DNA from: UBA2199 sp964628035
GTDB lineage: Bacteria; Acidobacteriota; Aminicenantia; UBA2199
NCBI GenBank assembly: GCA_964628035.1
Contig: CAZVPI010000004.1
Coordinates: forward strand, 99,636 to 163,635
Reading direction: 5' to 3'
Length of the DNA stretch: 64,000 nucleotides
Of this stretch, positions 26,763 through 35,611 are shown in pieces (position 1 is the first letter of the stretch; each line of letters begins with the position of its first letter). The notes under the pieces were generated by a model that was given only the letters and a program-made list of their open reading frames with translations, was not told the origin of the DNA and searched no databases. The translations under genes and the position numbers were made by a program.

Positions 26763-29264
26763 TCAGTCCTCGCGCAGGGCCGCCCGTTCTTCGGCCGTCC
26801 GCTCGCGCATGGCCAGGGCGCCGGCGAAGCACTTCTGGGCGCAGATGCCGCAGCCCACGCAGCGGGCCGGGTCGGTGCGCGGGTGGCGGCGCTCGTCGAA
26901 GGTGATGGCCAGGTAGGGGCAGCGGCCGCAGTTGCCGCAACGAAGGCACAGGTCGTCGTTGCAGCAGGAAATCTTCTTCTCGGCCGGCAGGTCGGGGAAG
27001 GGGGTGATGGGAAAGGGCAGGGCGATGCCGATCAGCCGGTCCATGGAGACGATGCCCCGCTCCTGCATCAGGTGGCTGGCGCCGCTGGCCAGCTCGGAAA
27101 AGACCCCGTAGCCGTGCTTCATGACCAGGGTGCAGAACTGCACCGTGCGCGCCCCCAGCGCCAGGAAGTGGCAGGCGGCGCGGTAGTCCATGGGGCCGCC
27201 GTTGCCCGAGACGGCCACGCCCAGGTTGGCCACCGTGGCCAGAGTCAGGTTGCTGATCGGGGCGATGCCGGCGCCGCTCATGCCCACCACGATCCCCTCC
27301 TCCCACTCGGGCTTGCTTCCCGGCCGCAGGATGAGGCCGGGGAAGGTGTTGGCCAGGGTGATGCCGGCCGGCTTGTCGGGATGGCGGGCCAGGACCTTTT
27401 TGACGGCGTGGACGATGACGGCGATGGAGGTGACGGCGGCGGTGAGCTTGAACAGCTTGGGCACGAAGCGGCTGCCGCCGACCAGAACCCACTCGACGAT
27501 CTTGGCGGTCAGCGCCGCGTTCTGCGCGACGATGTCACCTTCCGTGCCGTCGCCCCCCTGTGGGCAGGAGAGGCTGTACTCGATGGCCATGGCGCCGGCG
27601 TTCTCCAGCTTGCGCGTGTTTCCCTGCCAGACGGCCTTGTCGCGCTCGTCGTCGCCGCTCACCGGGCCGCCGGTCGAGGCGATGGTCAGCCGGTCGGGGT
27701 GGAGCTTGACCAGCTGGCCGATCTCGCGGCAGACGCGGTCGAGGGGGTGGCCCGAGACATTGTCGCAGTTGCCGTAGGTGTCGGCGGTGAAGGCGTGCAT
27801 GTATTCGCCGGGGATGTGGATGGGGACGCCGTCGAAGGCGGTCTTCATGACGCCGCCCGACCAGCCGGCCGCGTAGGCCGCCTTCATCTGCTCCAGGCCG
27901 TCGCTGGGCGGCGCCGCCGAGAGCAGGAAGGGGGTAGCGATGGGGCGGCCGAAGAACTCGCTCTCGAGCGAGACCGGGCGGGCGATGTAGCCGCGCAGCT
28001 CGGCCGTGCTCTTGAGCGGCTTGCCGATGGCGGGCGGCGGCTCGCGGCGCAGGGCGGCGTCGAGGGCCAGCGCCGCGTTCTTGCCGGCGGCGACCGCCTC
28101 CACCACCGTGGTCGGGCCGTTGACGCAATCGCCGGCGTGGAAGACGCGGGGATCGTCGACCCGCTTGACCACGGCCCGGGCGCCGATGGCCACGATGAGG
28201 GCGTCGATGTCCAAGCGCTTCTGCTCCGTGCCGGGGACGGCGGCGACCGAGCGGGGGCTGAACTCGGCGCCGGGCGGCAGCATGACCCGGCGGGTCGCCA
28301 GCCCGGCCAGCCGCCCGCCGCGGCGGTAGATGGCGGTGACCTGGGTGCGGCCGCTGATCTCGACGCCGTGCTCCAGCAGCTCGGCCATCTCCTTCGGCGT
28401 CAGCGGCATTTCGCCGATCTTCTCCAGGGCGATCATCTCCACCGCCGCCGCGCCCAGGCGCCTGGCGGTGACGGCGCAGTCGTCCGCCGTCGCCCCGCCG
28501 CCCACCACGGCCACCCGGCCCGCGAACGTGAACGTCCCCGGGGCGCGCAGGACGTCGAGGCCGGCGACGGCGAGCTCCTCGTTGCGCAGGCCGAGGCGCA
28601 GGGGCTCCTGGAGCCCGGCGGCGACCACGACGGCGTCGTAGCCCTTGCGCAGCAGGGCACGGGGGTCGCCAACCGCCGACCTGACCCGGAACGAGACGTC
28701 GCCGAGGGCGGCGGCGAACTCCAGGTCCTGGCGCAGCATCTCCGGGTCGAGGCGGTGGCCGGGGATCCAGCCGCAGGCGCCGCCGAGGACCCTGTCCTTC
28801 TCCAGCACGTCGACGGCGTAGCCGAGCTGGGCCAGCACCGCGGCGGCGCCGATGCCCGCCGGGCCGGAGCCCACCACGGCGACCCGGCGGCCGTTGGGCC
28901 TGGGGACGGCGAACTCGGGGATGCCGCCCAGCTCGCGCGCCTTGCGGACGATCGCGGCCTGCACGGCGGGGATGTTCACCGCCCCGTCGAAGCGCTTGTG
29001 CACGCAGGCGGCCATGCAGAAGCGGTCCGGGCAGACCATGCCGCAGACGCCGCCGAGCGGGTTGTTCTTCATGATCTGGGCCGCCGCCCGCCGCAGGTCG
29101 GCGGGCTGGAAGACGCGCGCCGCCAGGATGAAGTCGGCGGCCGAGCAGTGGGCCGGGCAGGCGTCGCGGCAGGGCTTCTCCTCGCAAAACTCGCACTTGG
29201 CCATCTCGGCCCTGAGCTGGGCGTCGGTCAGGTACAGCCCCTGCGGGGCGCGGCTCTCCTTCAT
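26763..29264 (-). CDS. YgfK/dihydropyrimidine dehydrogenase-like FeS-flavoprotein
   Basis: 833 aa. Domain order follows mammalian dihydropyrimidine dehydrogenase. An N-terminal FeS region (CEFCEEKPCRDACPAHC, GGVCGMVCPDRFCMAAC, 25-85) precedes a GltD-like FAD/NAD(P) part (VAVVGSGPAGIGAA, VAVVGGGATADD). An FMN barrel with IEYSLSCPQGG (559-571) and TLANTFPGL follows, then a C-terminal two-cluster ferredoxin (CLRCGNCGRCP, CVGCGICAQKC). E. coli YgfK has the barrel first, so the order differs. In mammalian DPD the active-site loop has a Cys 13 residues after the SCP cysteine; here that position is Ala580. ATG 29264 follows AAGGGGG. Between ygeW and ygeX, suggesting a redox role in purine breakdown. 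Confidence 0.85.
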   Translation of the reverse strand: MKESRAPQGLYLTDAQLRAEMAKCEFCEEKPCRDACPAHCSAADFILAARVFQPADLRRAAAQIMKNNPLGGVCGMVCPDRFCMAACVHKRFDGAVNIPAVQAAIVRKARELGGIPEFAVPRPNGRRVAVVGSGPAGIGAAAVLAQLGYAVDVLEKDRVLGGACGWIPGHRLDPEMLRQDLEFAAALGDVSFRVRSAVGDPRALLRKGYDAVVVAAGLQEPLRLGLRNEELAVAGLDVLRAPGTFTFAGRVAVVGGGATADDCAVTARRLGAAAVEMIALEKIGEMPLTPKEMAELLEHGVEISGRTQVTAIYRRGGRLAGLATRRVMLPPGAEFSPRSVAAVPGTEQKRLDIDALIVAIGARAVVKRVDDPRVFHAGDCVNGPTTVVEAVAAGKNAALALDAALRREPPPAIGKPLKSTAELRGYIARPVSLESEFFGRPIATPFLLSAAPPSDGLEQMKAAYAAGWSGGVMKTAFDGVPIHIPGEYMHAFTADTYGNCDNVSGHPLDRVCREIGQLVKLHPDRLTIASTGGPVSGDDERDKAVWQGNTRKLENAGAMAIEYSLSCPQGGDGTEGDIVAQNAALTAKIVEWVLVGGSRFVPKLFKLTAAVTSIAVIVHAVKKVLARHPDKPAGITLANTFPGLILRPGSKPEWEEGIVVGMSGAGIAPISNLTLATVANLGVAVSGNGGPMDYRAACHFLALGARTVQFCTLVMKHGYGVFSELASGASHLMQERGIVSMDRLIGIALPFPITPFPDLPAEKKISCCNDDLCLRCGNCGRCPYLAITFDERRHPRTDPARCVGCGICAQKCFAGALAMRERTAEERAALRED

Positions 29265-29298
29265 GCGCTTCCCCCTTGCCGGCAAAACGCCGGCGCAG

Positions 29299-30321
29299 TC
29301 AGCCGCGGCCGCCCATGGTCATGGCCATGACGGCCTTGGCCGTGTGCAGCCGGTTCTCGGCCTCGTCATAGACGATGGAGATCGCCTCGTCGTCGATCAC
29401 CTCGTCGGTCACCTCGCGGTTGCGGTCGGCGGGCAGGGCGTGCATCAGCTTGACGCGGCGGTCGGCCAGCCTGGCGCGGCGGCGGTCGAAGATCCAGTCC
29501 TGGTGCCGCGCCAGCCGCGAGGCCATTTCCTTCTTGCACTCCGCCTCGTGGCGCAGGTACTCCTCGACGCTCCAGGCGCCGAAGCCGCCCCAGTTCTTGG
29601 GGATGACCACCTGCGCCCCCTTGACCGCCTCGTCCATGTCGTGGGTGAAGGTCAGGCGGCCGCCTCCGTCCCGGGCGTTGCCCTTGGCCTTCTCGACGAT
29701 GTCCTTGCTGAGCGGGAAGTCGGGGGGGTGGGCGACGGTGACGTCGAGGCCGTAGCGCGGGAAGAGGAGGATCTGCGTCTGCGGCACCGACAGCGGCTTG
29801 GCGTGCGATTCGGCGTAGGCCCAGGAGACGGTCACCTTCAGCCCGCGCAGGTCGCGGCCGAAGTGCTCGAACAGGGTCATCAGGTCGGCCAGCCCCTGGA
29901 AGGGGTGGTAGACGTCGTCCTGCAGGCTCATCACCGGGCACGCGGCCCAGCGGGCCATCTCCTTCAGGTAGGAGTTGCCCGTGCCGTAGAAGCAGTTGCG
30001 GCAGGCGATGCCATGCCCCATGCGCGACAGGATGACGGCCGTGTCCTTGGCCGACTCGCCGTGGGAGATCTGCATCTTGTCGGCGGTCAGGTCGTGGGCG
30101 TGGCCGCCCAGCTGGGTCATGCCCGCCTCCATCGAGTTGCGCGTGCGCGTCGACTGCTCGAAGAAGATCATGAACAGCGTCTTGTCGGGGAGAAGCCGGT
30201 GCGGCTCGCCCAGGGCGAAGCGCTTCTTGAGGTCGAAGGCCGTCTCGAACACCGTGTCCAGGTCGTTCTTCGACCAGTCGTCCTCGGTGATGAAATGGCG
30301 GTTGCGGAAGATCGAGTTCAT
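29299..30321 (-). CDS. ygeW: YgeW-type aspartate/ornithine carbamoyltransferase family protein
   Basis: 340 aa. The carbamoyl-phosphate site STRTR is at 57-61 (FEQSTRTRNSME), and the family HxLP motif is present as LMHALPADRNREV. Length and N-terminus (ITEDDWSKNDLDTV) match YgeW, the carbamoyltransferase-like enzyme of diaminopropionate/purine clusters, rather than anabolic ornithine transcarbamylase. It probably handles ureido-to-carbamoyl-phosphate conversion, which would yield ATP through a carbamate kinase encoded elsewhere. ATG 30321 has AGGAG at 6 nt. First gene of the ygeW-ygfK-ygeX operon behind a near-consensus promoter. Confidence 0.9.
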   Translation of the reverse strand: MNSIFRNRHFITEDDWSKNDLDTVFETAFDLKKRFALGEPHRLLPDKTLFMIFFEQSTRTRNSMEAGMTQLGGHAHDLTADKMQISHGESAKDTAVILSRMGHGIACRNCFYGTGNSYLKEMARWAACPVMSLQDDVYHPFQGLADLMTLFEHFGRDLRGLKVTVSWAYAESHAKPLSVPQTQILLFPRYGLDVTVAHPPDFPLSKDIVEKAKGNARDGGGRLTFTHDMDEAVKGAQVVIPKNWGGFGAWSVEEYLRHEAECKKEMASRLARHQDWIFDRRRARLADRRVKLMHALPADRNREVTDEVIDDEAISIVYDEAENRLHTAKAVMAMTMGGRG

Positions 30322-30358
30322 AGGGTTCTCCTAGACATCCCGATTCGGTCCGGTGAAA

Positions 30359-30387
30359 AATATAGCAACTTCGCCTGGGGATGTCAA
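30359..30387 (-). promoter_or_regulatory. Strong sigma70 promoter of the ygeW operon
   Basis: TTGACA (30387-30382), 17 nt, TATATT (30364-30359) on the minus strand; leader of about 31 nt to ATG 30321. Confidence 0.8.
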
Positions 30388-30396
30388 AAACGGTCT

Positions 30397-30417
30397 GCCG
30401 TGACTCGTGACAAGGGG
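30397..30417. repeat. Short heptamer run, GTGACGA family
   Basis: gccgtga, ctcgtga and caagggg in register, directly upstream of the ygeW promoter. Only three units. Confidence 0.45.
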
Positions 30418-30419
30418 AA

Positions 30420-30818
30420 AACAGCCGATTCCAATGAGACAGCCTGATTCCATATCAGGAAAATCGGTAAATGTCGTCCCCTTGAGGCATGGTTTGAACA
30501 GTTTGCTGTGGAAATCGCCGCGCCCTTTCCCGCGGGCCTCAGTCCCACCGCGCTTTCCTCGTTTTGCACATTTTCATGCAGCGCAGATACCCTTCTCGAC
30601 TACAGTTTCCGGTATATTGATACAATCGTTGTCAGCCCTGCGGAACGTGCGGCGCGCCGGCCCGATGGCCGCTGCTCCAATCTGCAGGCGGTTGTACGGT
30701 TCTCCTTCCCGGGTCAACCCATCCTTGGTTGCCGCCCGATTTTTCGCAGCGCGCATACCATTTCCCCGAGACAAAAGGGACCGGCTTGTATGTATGAATC
30801 AGACACAGGAGAACGGCC
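30420..30818. other. Leader region before the secreted-protein gene
   Basis: No gene supported. A GGTATATTGATACAATCG stretch near 30612-30629 could contain a -10 (TACAAT) but lacks a -35. No heptamer arrays beyond 30417. Confidence 0.4.
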
Positions 30819-31469
30819 ATGAATGGAAAAGGAATAACCCTGATCTGCCTGCTGGCCGCGGTCGCCCTATGCGCGGCCGACCCGAAGTCCAAGCCGCCGG
30901 TTCGCAAGACGGCCCCGCCGCCCGCCTTTGCGGCACAGGCCTACCTGCCCCCGACCATCACCCGGGCCGAGTTTCCTTGCCTGGCCGGTGATGGCCGCAT
31001 CGAGGTTTACGGCAAGCGCTTCGGCGACGCCCAGGGGAACCGCGTGCTGCGCATCAACGGCGCCGCGCTGCCGACGGTGCTGGCTTGGCGCAGCGACTTC
31101 ATCCGCTGCGCCCACTCCTATGGCTTCCCCGGCGGCGCGTACGTCCAGATCGATCTCTTCGATTCGGCGCAGAACAAGCGCCTGTCGAACGCCCTGACGG
31201 TCCTGTCGCCGATCTGCATCTTTGGCCGCGACCCGGAAGGGGCGCTGAAGCCCAAGAGCCACGTGCTGCTCCTGGTGAAGCAGGAAATCGGGACCACGGC
31301 CAACGGCCGCAAGGTGATGGTGGGCGGCGGCGAGGTGCCCGCCGAATGGATGATCCACAGGATCCGCGCCTACGTGCCCATCCTGCCCTCGGGCCACTAT
31401 GCGATCCGCGTGAAAAAGAACGGCCAGCTCATCTCCAACGAGGTCGCGGTCACGATCGACGCGGAGTAG
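30819..31469 (+). CDS. Secreted protein with IPT/TIG-like beta domain, 216 aa
   Basis: ATG 30819 follows AGGAG with 7-nt spacing. Signal peptide at residues 1-20 (ITLICLLAAVALCAAD), then a Pro-rich linker. Residues about 45-130 resemble an Ig-like IPT/TIG fold (PPTITRAEFPCLAGDGRIEVYGKRFG, VQIDLFDSAQNKRLSNALTVL). The C-terminal third (GGGEVPAEWMIHRIRAYVPI, YAIRVKKNGQLISNEVAVTI) is a second beta domain. Probably periplasmic or surface-located. It is inserted between the two minus-strand purine operons on the opposite strand. Function unknown. Confidence 0.75.
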   Translation: MNGKGITLICLLAAVALCAADPKSKPPVRKTAPPPAFAAQAYLPPTITRAEFPCLAGDGRIEVYGKRFGDAQGNRVLRINGAALPTVLAWRSDFIRCAHSYGFPGGAYVQIDLFDSAQNKRLSNALTVLSPICIFGRDPEGALKPKSHVLLLVKQEIGTTANGRKVMVGGGEVPAEWMIHRIRAYVPILPSGHYAIRVKKNGQLISNEVAVTIDAE

Positions 31470-31623
31470 GAATTTTTCGAACGTTCAGCCTTCGTGTGCG
31501 CCAACCAGATCGCAACAACAGGGAACCCTTCGCCGTCATGGCCTGCCTGATCATTGTCACCTCCCTCGGCGCAGGCAGCGGAGCGCATTTCCCGGACCAG
31601 GCTGCGAGCGAGTCATTCTTTTT

Positions 31624-31989
31624 TTGGCCGGAAGATCAAACCACCCCTATACCGACCGATCCCAGGCTGGCAACGCCCCGCGGCTGTGCTGGAACCTGGA
31701 TGCCGAGGCCAACACGCTGGAGATCGTGGCCGAGAGCGGCGCCTCCGCCCGTGCCGATTCCGGAATCCGCGCCCGCTACGCCATCGCCTGCGCCGGGGCC
31801 GAACCGGTGGAGCCTGCGGAGAACGCGCCTCCCGCCGAAGCGGAACCCGCGGAGCCAACCGGGGAGGGGGAAGACCCGGGGCGGAGAGGACTCGGTCAGG
31901 AAAGCGAGCGGACTCTCCGTGAGCGTGTCAGTGACAGGGACAGCAAGAAACGGAACGGATTTCGATTGGCAAGGGCAGCAACAGCCTGA
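31624..31989 (+). pseudogene. Possible gene fragment, unknown
   Basis: From TTG 31624 the frame contains RLCWNLDAEANTLEIVAES and an acidic Pro/Glu-rich stretch (EPVEPAENAPPAEAEPAEP) with coding-like codon use, then degenerates into a heptamer-like GTCAGTGACAGGGAC segment near 31925. No SD or signal peptide; if anything it is a remnant. Confidence 0.25.
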
Positions 31990-32103
31990 ATCGATCTATG
32001 GCTGTTCCGAATCGCGCCTTGCGATTTTGGCATCACGAATGCCGACAGCCCGTCCCAGCGCCGCCACGTGTCACGCGTCAGAAAAGATCGATGATGCGCC
32101 GCT

Positions 32104-32158
32104 GCCGTACGCCGGGTGTGATTCCTCGTCACTCGTCGCATGTCACTCGTCACGGAGC
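32104..32158. repeat. Heptamer array beside the ygeY stop
   Basis: Seven units in register: gccgtac, gccgggt, gtgattc, ctcgtca, ctcgtcg, catgtca, ctcgtca. The array moves from the GTACGGC to the GTGACGA family and ends a few nt from the ygeY stop (32161-32159). Looser copies (atcacga, cgtgtca, cgcgtca) lie at 32030-32090. Confidence 0.75.
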
Positions 32159-33349
32159 TCATTTCATGGTTAATGCAAACAGCGCATAAAATGCCGCCGC
32201 CTTGACCAGGTCGTCGATGGCCACCTTTTCGTCCGGGGCGTGGGCGCCGGTCTCGTTTCCCGGCCCGAAGCCGACGCAGGGGATGCCATGCAGCCCCATG
32301 ATGGCCACGGCGTTGGTGGAAAAGGTCCACTTGTCGATCCAGGGCTCGCGGCCGAAAAGGGAGCGGAACACCCCGGCGGCTTGGGCGACGGCCGGGTGGC
32401 CGGGGGCCAGCGTCCAGGTGGGATAGTACTTCTCCATGCCGTACTCCCTCCCGGTATAGGCCTTGCCGTCGTAGCGCAGCACCTCGACCTTGGCGGGCAT
32501 CTCCTTGACCAGCGCCTCCACCTCGGCCACGGCGCTCTCCTTCGTTTCGCCGACGGTGAGGCGGCGGTCGAGGTGGAGGCGCGCCGCATCGGGGATGGCG
32601 CAGAGCGAGGGCGATCCGGAGGCGAACTCGGTCACCGCCAGCGTGCCCTTGCCCAGGAACTCGTCGCGGCGCAGCCGCTCGTTCAGCTTCTCGATCTCCA
32701 GCGCGGCGCGGGAGGCCATGTAAACGGCGTTCCGGCCCCGCTCGGGAGCCGAACCATGGGCCGAGAGTCCCTGAAAGGAGACGCCCATCTCCATGCGCCC
32801 GCGGTGGCCGCGGTAGACGCCCAGGTTGGTCGGCTCGGTGATGACCACCAGCTCGGGGCGGACCTTCTCCTCCTCGAGGATGTACTTCCAGCACAGGCCG
32901 TCGCAGTCCTCCTCCATCACCGTGCCGGTGAAGAGGACGCTCAGCTCCCGGCCCAGTCCCAGCTCCTTCAGGATGCGGCCGGCGGTGACCATGGCCGCCG
33001 CCCCGCCCTTCTGGTCGACGCTGCCGCGGCCATGGACGAAACCGCCGGCGACGCGGCCCGAAAAGGGGTCCTCGCTCCAGTTGGCCAGGTTGCCGGCATC
33101 GACCGTGTCGATATGGGCGTCGACGGCGATCAGGCGCCGGCCGCGGCCGACGCGGCCGTGGACGCTGCCCAGGCCGTCGAGGCGCACCGAGTCGAAGCCG
33201 GCCTTCTCCATCTGCCGCTTCAGCTCGGCGGCGGCTTCCTTCTCGCCCCCCGACGGCGAGCGCAGGCGCACCAGGCGCGAAAGGTTGGCGGCGGTCTCGT
33301 CACGGTATGTTTCGGCAAGCTGCAGGACGGCGGCGGCGGTTTCTTCCAT
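32159..33349 (-). CDS. ygeY: YgeY-type M20 metallohydrolase
   Basis: 396 aa. M20 peptidase/deacylase signatures: metal ligand H79 and catalytic D81 in DAHIDTVD, bridging D112 in GRGSVDQKGG, general-base E146/E147 in VMEED, ligand ITEPTN, dimerisation-domain His in SAHGSAPERG. Pattern and length match YgeY, a hydrolase of the diaminopropionate/uric-acid clusters thought to remove an acyl or carbamoyl group from an N-substituted amino acid. ATG 33349 has AAGGAG at 5 nt. It follows the xanthine dehydrogenase large-subunit gene by 9 nt and ends the second purine operon. Confidence 0.9.
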   Translation of the reverse strand: MEETAAAVLQLAETYRDETAANLSRLVRLRSPSGGEKEAAAELKRQMEKAGFDSVRLDGLGSVHGRVGRGRRLIAVDAHIDTVDAGNLANWSEDPFSGRVAGGFVHGRGSVDQKGGAAAMVTAGRILKELGLGRELSVLFTGTVMEEDCDGLCWKYILEEEKVRPELVVITEPTNLGVYRGHRGRMEMGVSFQGLSAHGSAPERGRNAVYMASRAALEIEKLNERLRRDEFLGKGTLAVTEFASGSPSLCAIPDAARLHLDRRLTVGETKESAVAEVEALVKEMPAKVEVLRYDGKAYTGREYGMEKYYPTWTLAPGHPAVAQAAGVFRSLFGREPWIDKWTFSTNAVAIMGLHGIPCVGFGPGNETGAHAPDEKVAIDDLVKAAAFYALFALTMK

Positions 33350-33358
33350 GGGATCTCC

Positions 33359-35611
33359 TTAGGGTTCGCTCAGCCAGGCGAGGATCCTCTCGTTGGTCAG
33401 GGGGGCCGAGAACGGCAGGGGCTTGCCCGGCCGGAAGGCACGCAGGGCGGCCAACAGGGCGAAATAGGCGCCGATGCCGTACATGAACGGCGGCTCGCCC
33501 ACGGCCTTGGAGTTCAGCACCGCCTGGGGGTTGGCCGCATCGGCCAGGAAGCGGACCTCGATGTGCGGCGGCGCCGTGCGCAGGTCGGGGACCTTGTAGG
33601 TGGAAAGGGTGTCGGTCAGCAGCCGGCCGCGGTCGGAATAGAGCAGCTCCTCCAGGGTCACCCAGCCGATCCCCTGCACGATGGCCCCCTCGGCCTGACC
33701 GCGGTCGACCAGCGGGTTGAGGCTGCTGCCGGCGTCGTGGACCACCTGCAGCGAATCGACCTGGGCGGTGCCGCGCAGACCGTCGATGGTGGCCTCGACC
33801 AGGGCGGTGCCGTAGACGTGGTAGGCGAAAGGCTCGCCTTTCTCGGTCGCGCGGTCGAAATGGATGCGCGGCGTGGCGTAGTGCGCCTGGGCCGTCAGGT
33901 TCGCCCGCGCCATGTAGGCGGACTGGACTAGCGCGGCCCAGGCCAGGCCGGTCTCCCGGCCGGAGCGCAGCACGCGCTCGTTGCGGATCTCCAGCTCCCC
34001 GGCCGGCGCGCCCAGTCTGGCGGCGGCGACGCCGAGCAGCCGGGTCTTGAGCTCCTGGCAGGCCAGCTCGACCGCCTTGCCGTTGAGGTCGGCGCCGGTG
34101 GAGGCGGCCGTCGGCGAGGTGTTGGCCACCCGCCGGGTGGAGGTGCTCTCCATGCGCAGGCGGCTCTGGGCGATGCCCAGCGTGCGCCCGGCCACCAGCA
34201 GGATCTTGTTGTTCACCCCCTGCCCCATTTCCACGGCGCCGGTCGAGACCGAGACGCTGCCGTCGGTGAAGACGTGGACCAGGGCGCCGGCCTGGTTCAG
34301 GTGGGTGCTGGTGAACGAGATGCCGAAGCACACCGGCATCAGCGCCAGCCCCTTCTTGCTCAGGGCGTTCGCCGCATTGTAGGCGCGCACGCGCTCGCGC
34401 GCTGCCTCCAGGTCGAAGGCGGAGACGGCCTCGTCGAAGCAGCGCCGCGCGCGGCAGTTCCTCGTCTTCTGGCCGAAGGGCAGCTCGTCGCCTTCTTGGA
34501 GCAGGTTGCGCCGCTGCAGCTCGGCCGGCTCCAGCCCCATTGTTTCAGCGGCCTGGAACAAAGCGGCCTCCAGCACGAACATGGCCTGCGGCCCGCCGAA
34601 GCCGCGGAACGCGGTGAAGGGCGGCAGGTTGGTGCGGCAGGAATAGCCGGTGGCCCGTACGTTGGGGATGCGGTAGCTGTTGCCGGCGTGGAACAGGGTG
34701 CGCTCCAGGATGGCGGTCGAGAGGTCGGCGGAGGCGCCGGCGTTCTGGTAAAAGGTCGCCTCGTAGGCCAGGATCCTCCCCTCGCCGTCGAGGCCGATGC
34801 GGAAGTCGGTGGAATAGGGATGGCGCTTGCCTGTGAAGCGCATGTCCTCGCGCCGCTCCAGGACCAGCTTCACCGGCCGGTTCAGGGCGCGGGCGGCCAG
34901 GGCGGCCAGCGCCGCCCAGGCGGTGGCCTGGTCTTCCTTGCCTCCGAAGGCGCCGCCCAGGCGGAACACCTCGACCGTGACCTGGCTCATCGGCACTCCC
35001 AGCACGCGGGCGATGATCCGCTGCACGGAGGTGGGAGACTGGGTGGCGGATAGGACGCGCAGCGTGTCCTTCTCGCCCGGGACGGCGACCGCGGCCTGGG
35101 TCTCCAGGTAGACGTGCTCCTGGCCGCCCGAGTCGGCGCGGCCCGACAGGACATGGGCGCATAGCGGCCAGGCCTTGTCCACGTCGCCAAGGGCGAAGGT
35201 GCGCGGCGGCGCGATCAGCATCCCCCGGGCGGCCGCCTGGCGCGGGTCGAGGACCGGCTCGCGCTCCTCGATGTCGAGGCGGATTGCGTCCAGGGCGCGG
35301 CGGGCCTGGCGGGCGCTGGCGGCGACGACCAGGGCGACCGGCTGGCCGATGAAATGGACCTCGCCGGCGGCCAGCAGCGGCTCGTCCGGGATGACGCCGC
35401 CGATCTGGTTCTCCCCGGGGATGTCGGCGGCGGTGAAGACGGCGACGACCCCGTCCTGGCGGGCGGCCCCTCCGGTCTCCAGGCGCTCGATGCGGCCGCA
35501 GGCGACCGGCGCGGGCAGGACGGCGGCGTAAAGCTGGCCGGCGAACGGAGGGAGATCGTCGACATAGTGGGATTCGCCGCGGACATGAAAGAACACATCG
35601 TTCTGCTTCAC
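33359..35611 (-). CDS. Xanthine dehydrogenase family molybdenum-binding subunit
   Basis: 750 aa, matching the molybdopterin subunit of XDH-type enzymes. Motifs: GGAFGGKE, FRGFGGPQ with R336, VEMGQGVNNK with E461, and catalytic Glu E706 in KAVGEPP. In bovine XDH the Arg and Glu equivalent to R336 and E461 contact the purine; their presence here supports a purine hydroxylase rather than an aldehyde or CO oxidase. It turns hypoxanthine/xanthine to uric acid, or may run in reverse on urate. GTG 35611 overlaps the FeS/FAD gene stop by 4 nt. Confidence 0.9.
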   Translation of the reverse strand: MKQNDVFFHVRGESHYVDDLPPFAGQLYAAVLPAPVACGRIERLETGGAARQDGVVAVFTAADIPGENQIGGVIPDEPLLAAGEVHFIGQPVALVVAASARQARRALDAIRLDIEEREPVLDPRQAAARGMLIAPPRTFALGDVDKAWPLCAHVLSGRADSGGQEHVYLETQAAVAVPGEKDTLRVLSATQSPTSVQRIIARVLGVPMSQVTVEVFRLGGAFGGKEDQATAWAALAALAARALNRPVKLVLERREDMRFTGKRHPYSTDFRIGLDGEGRILAYEATFYQNAGASADLSTAILERTLFHAGNSYRIPNVRATGYSCRTNLPPFTAFRGFGGPQAMFVLEAALFQAAETMGLEPAELQRRNLLQEGDELPFGQKTRNCRARRCFDEAVSAFDLEAARERVRAYNAANALSKKGLALMPVCFGISFTSTHLNQAGALVHVFTDGSVSVSTGAVEMGQGVNNKILLVAGRTLGIAQSRLRMESTSTRRVANTSPTAASTGADLNGKAVELACQELKTRLLGVAAARLGAPAGELEIRNERVLRSGRETGLAWAALVQSAYMARANLTAQAHYATPRIHFDRATEKGEPFAYHVYGTALVEATIDGLRGTAQVDSLQVVHDAGSSLNPLVDRGQAEGAIVQGIGWVTLEELLYSDRGRLLTDTLSTYKVPDLRTAPPHIEVRFLADAANPQAVLNSKAVGEPPFMYGIGAYFALLAALRAFRPGKPLPFSAPLTNERILAWLSEP

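Noticed and set aside
25767..29330. A 1187-residue open frame on the plus strand
   Set aside because: It is the antisense shadow of ygeX and the ygfK-like gene; high GC at third positions keeps the opposite strand open. No motif, no SD, low-complexity composition.
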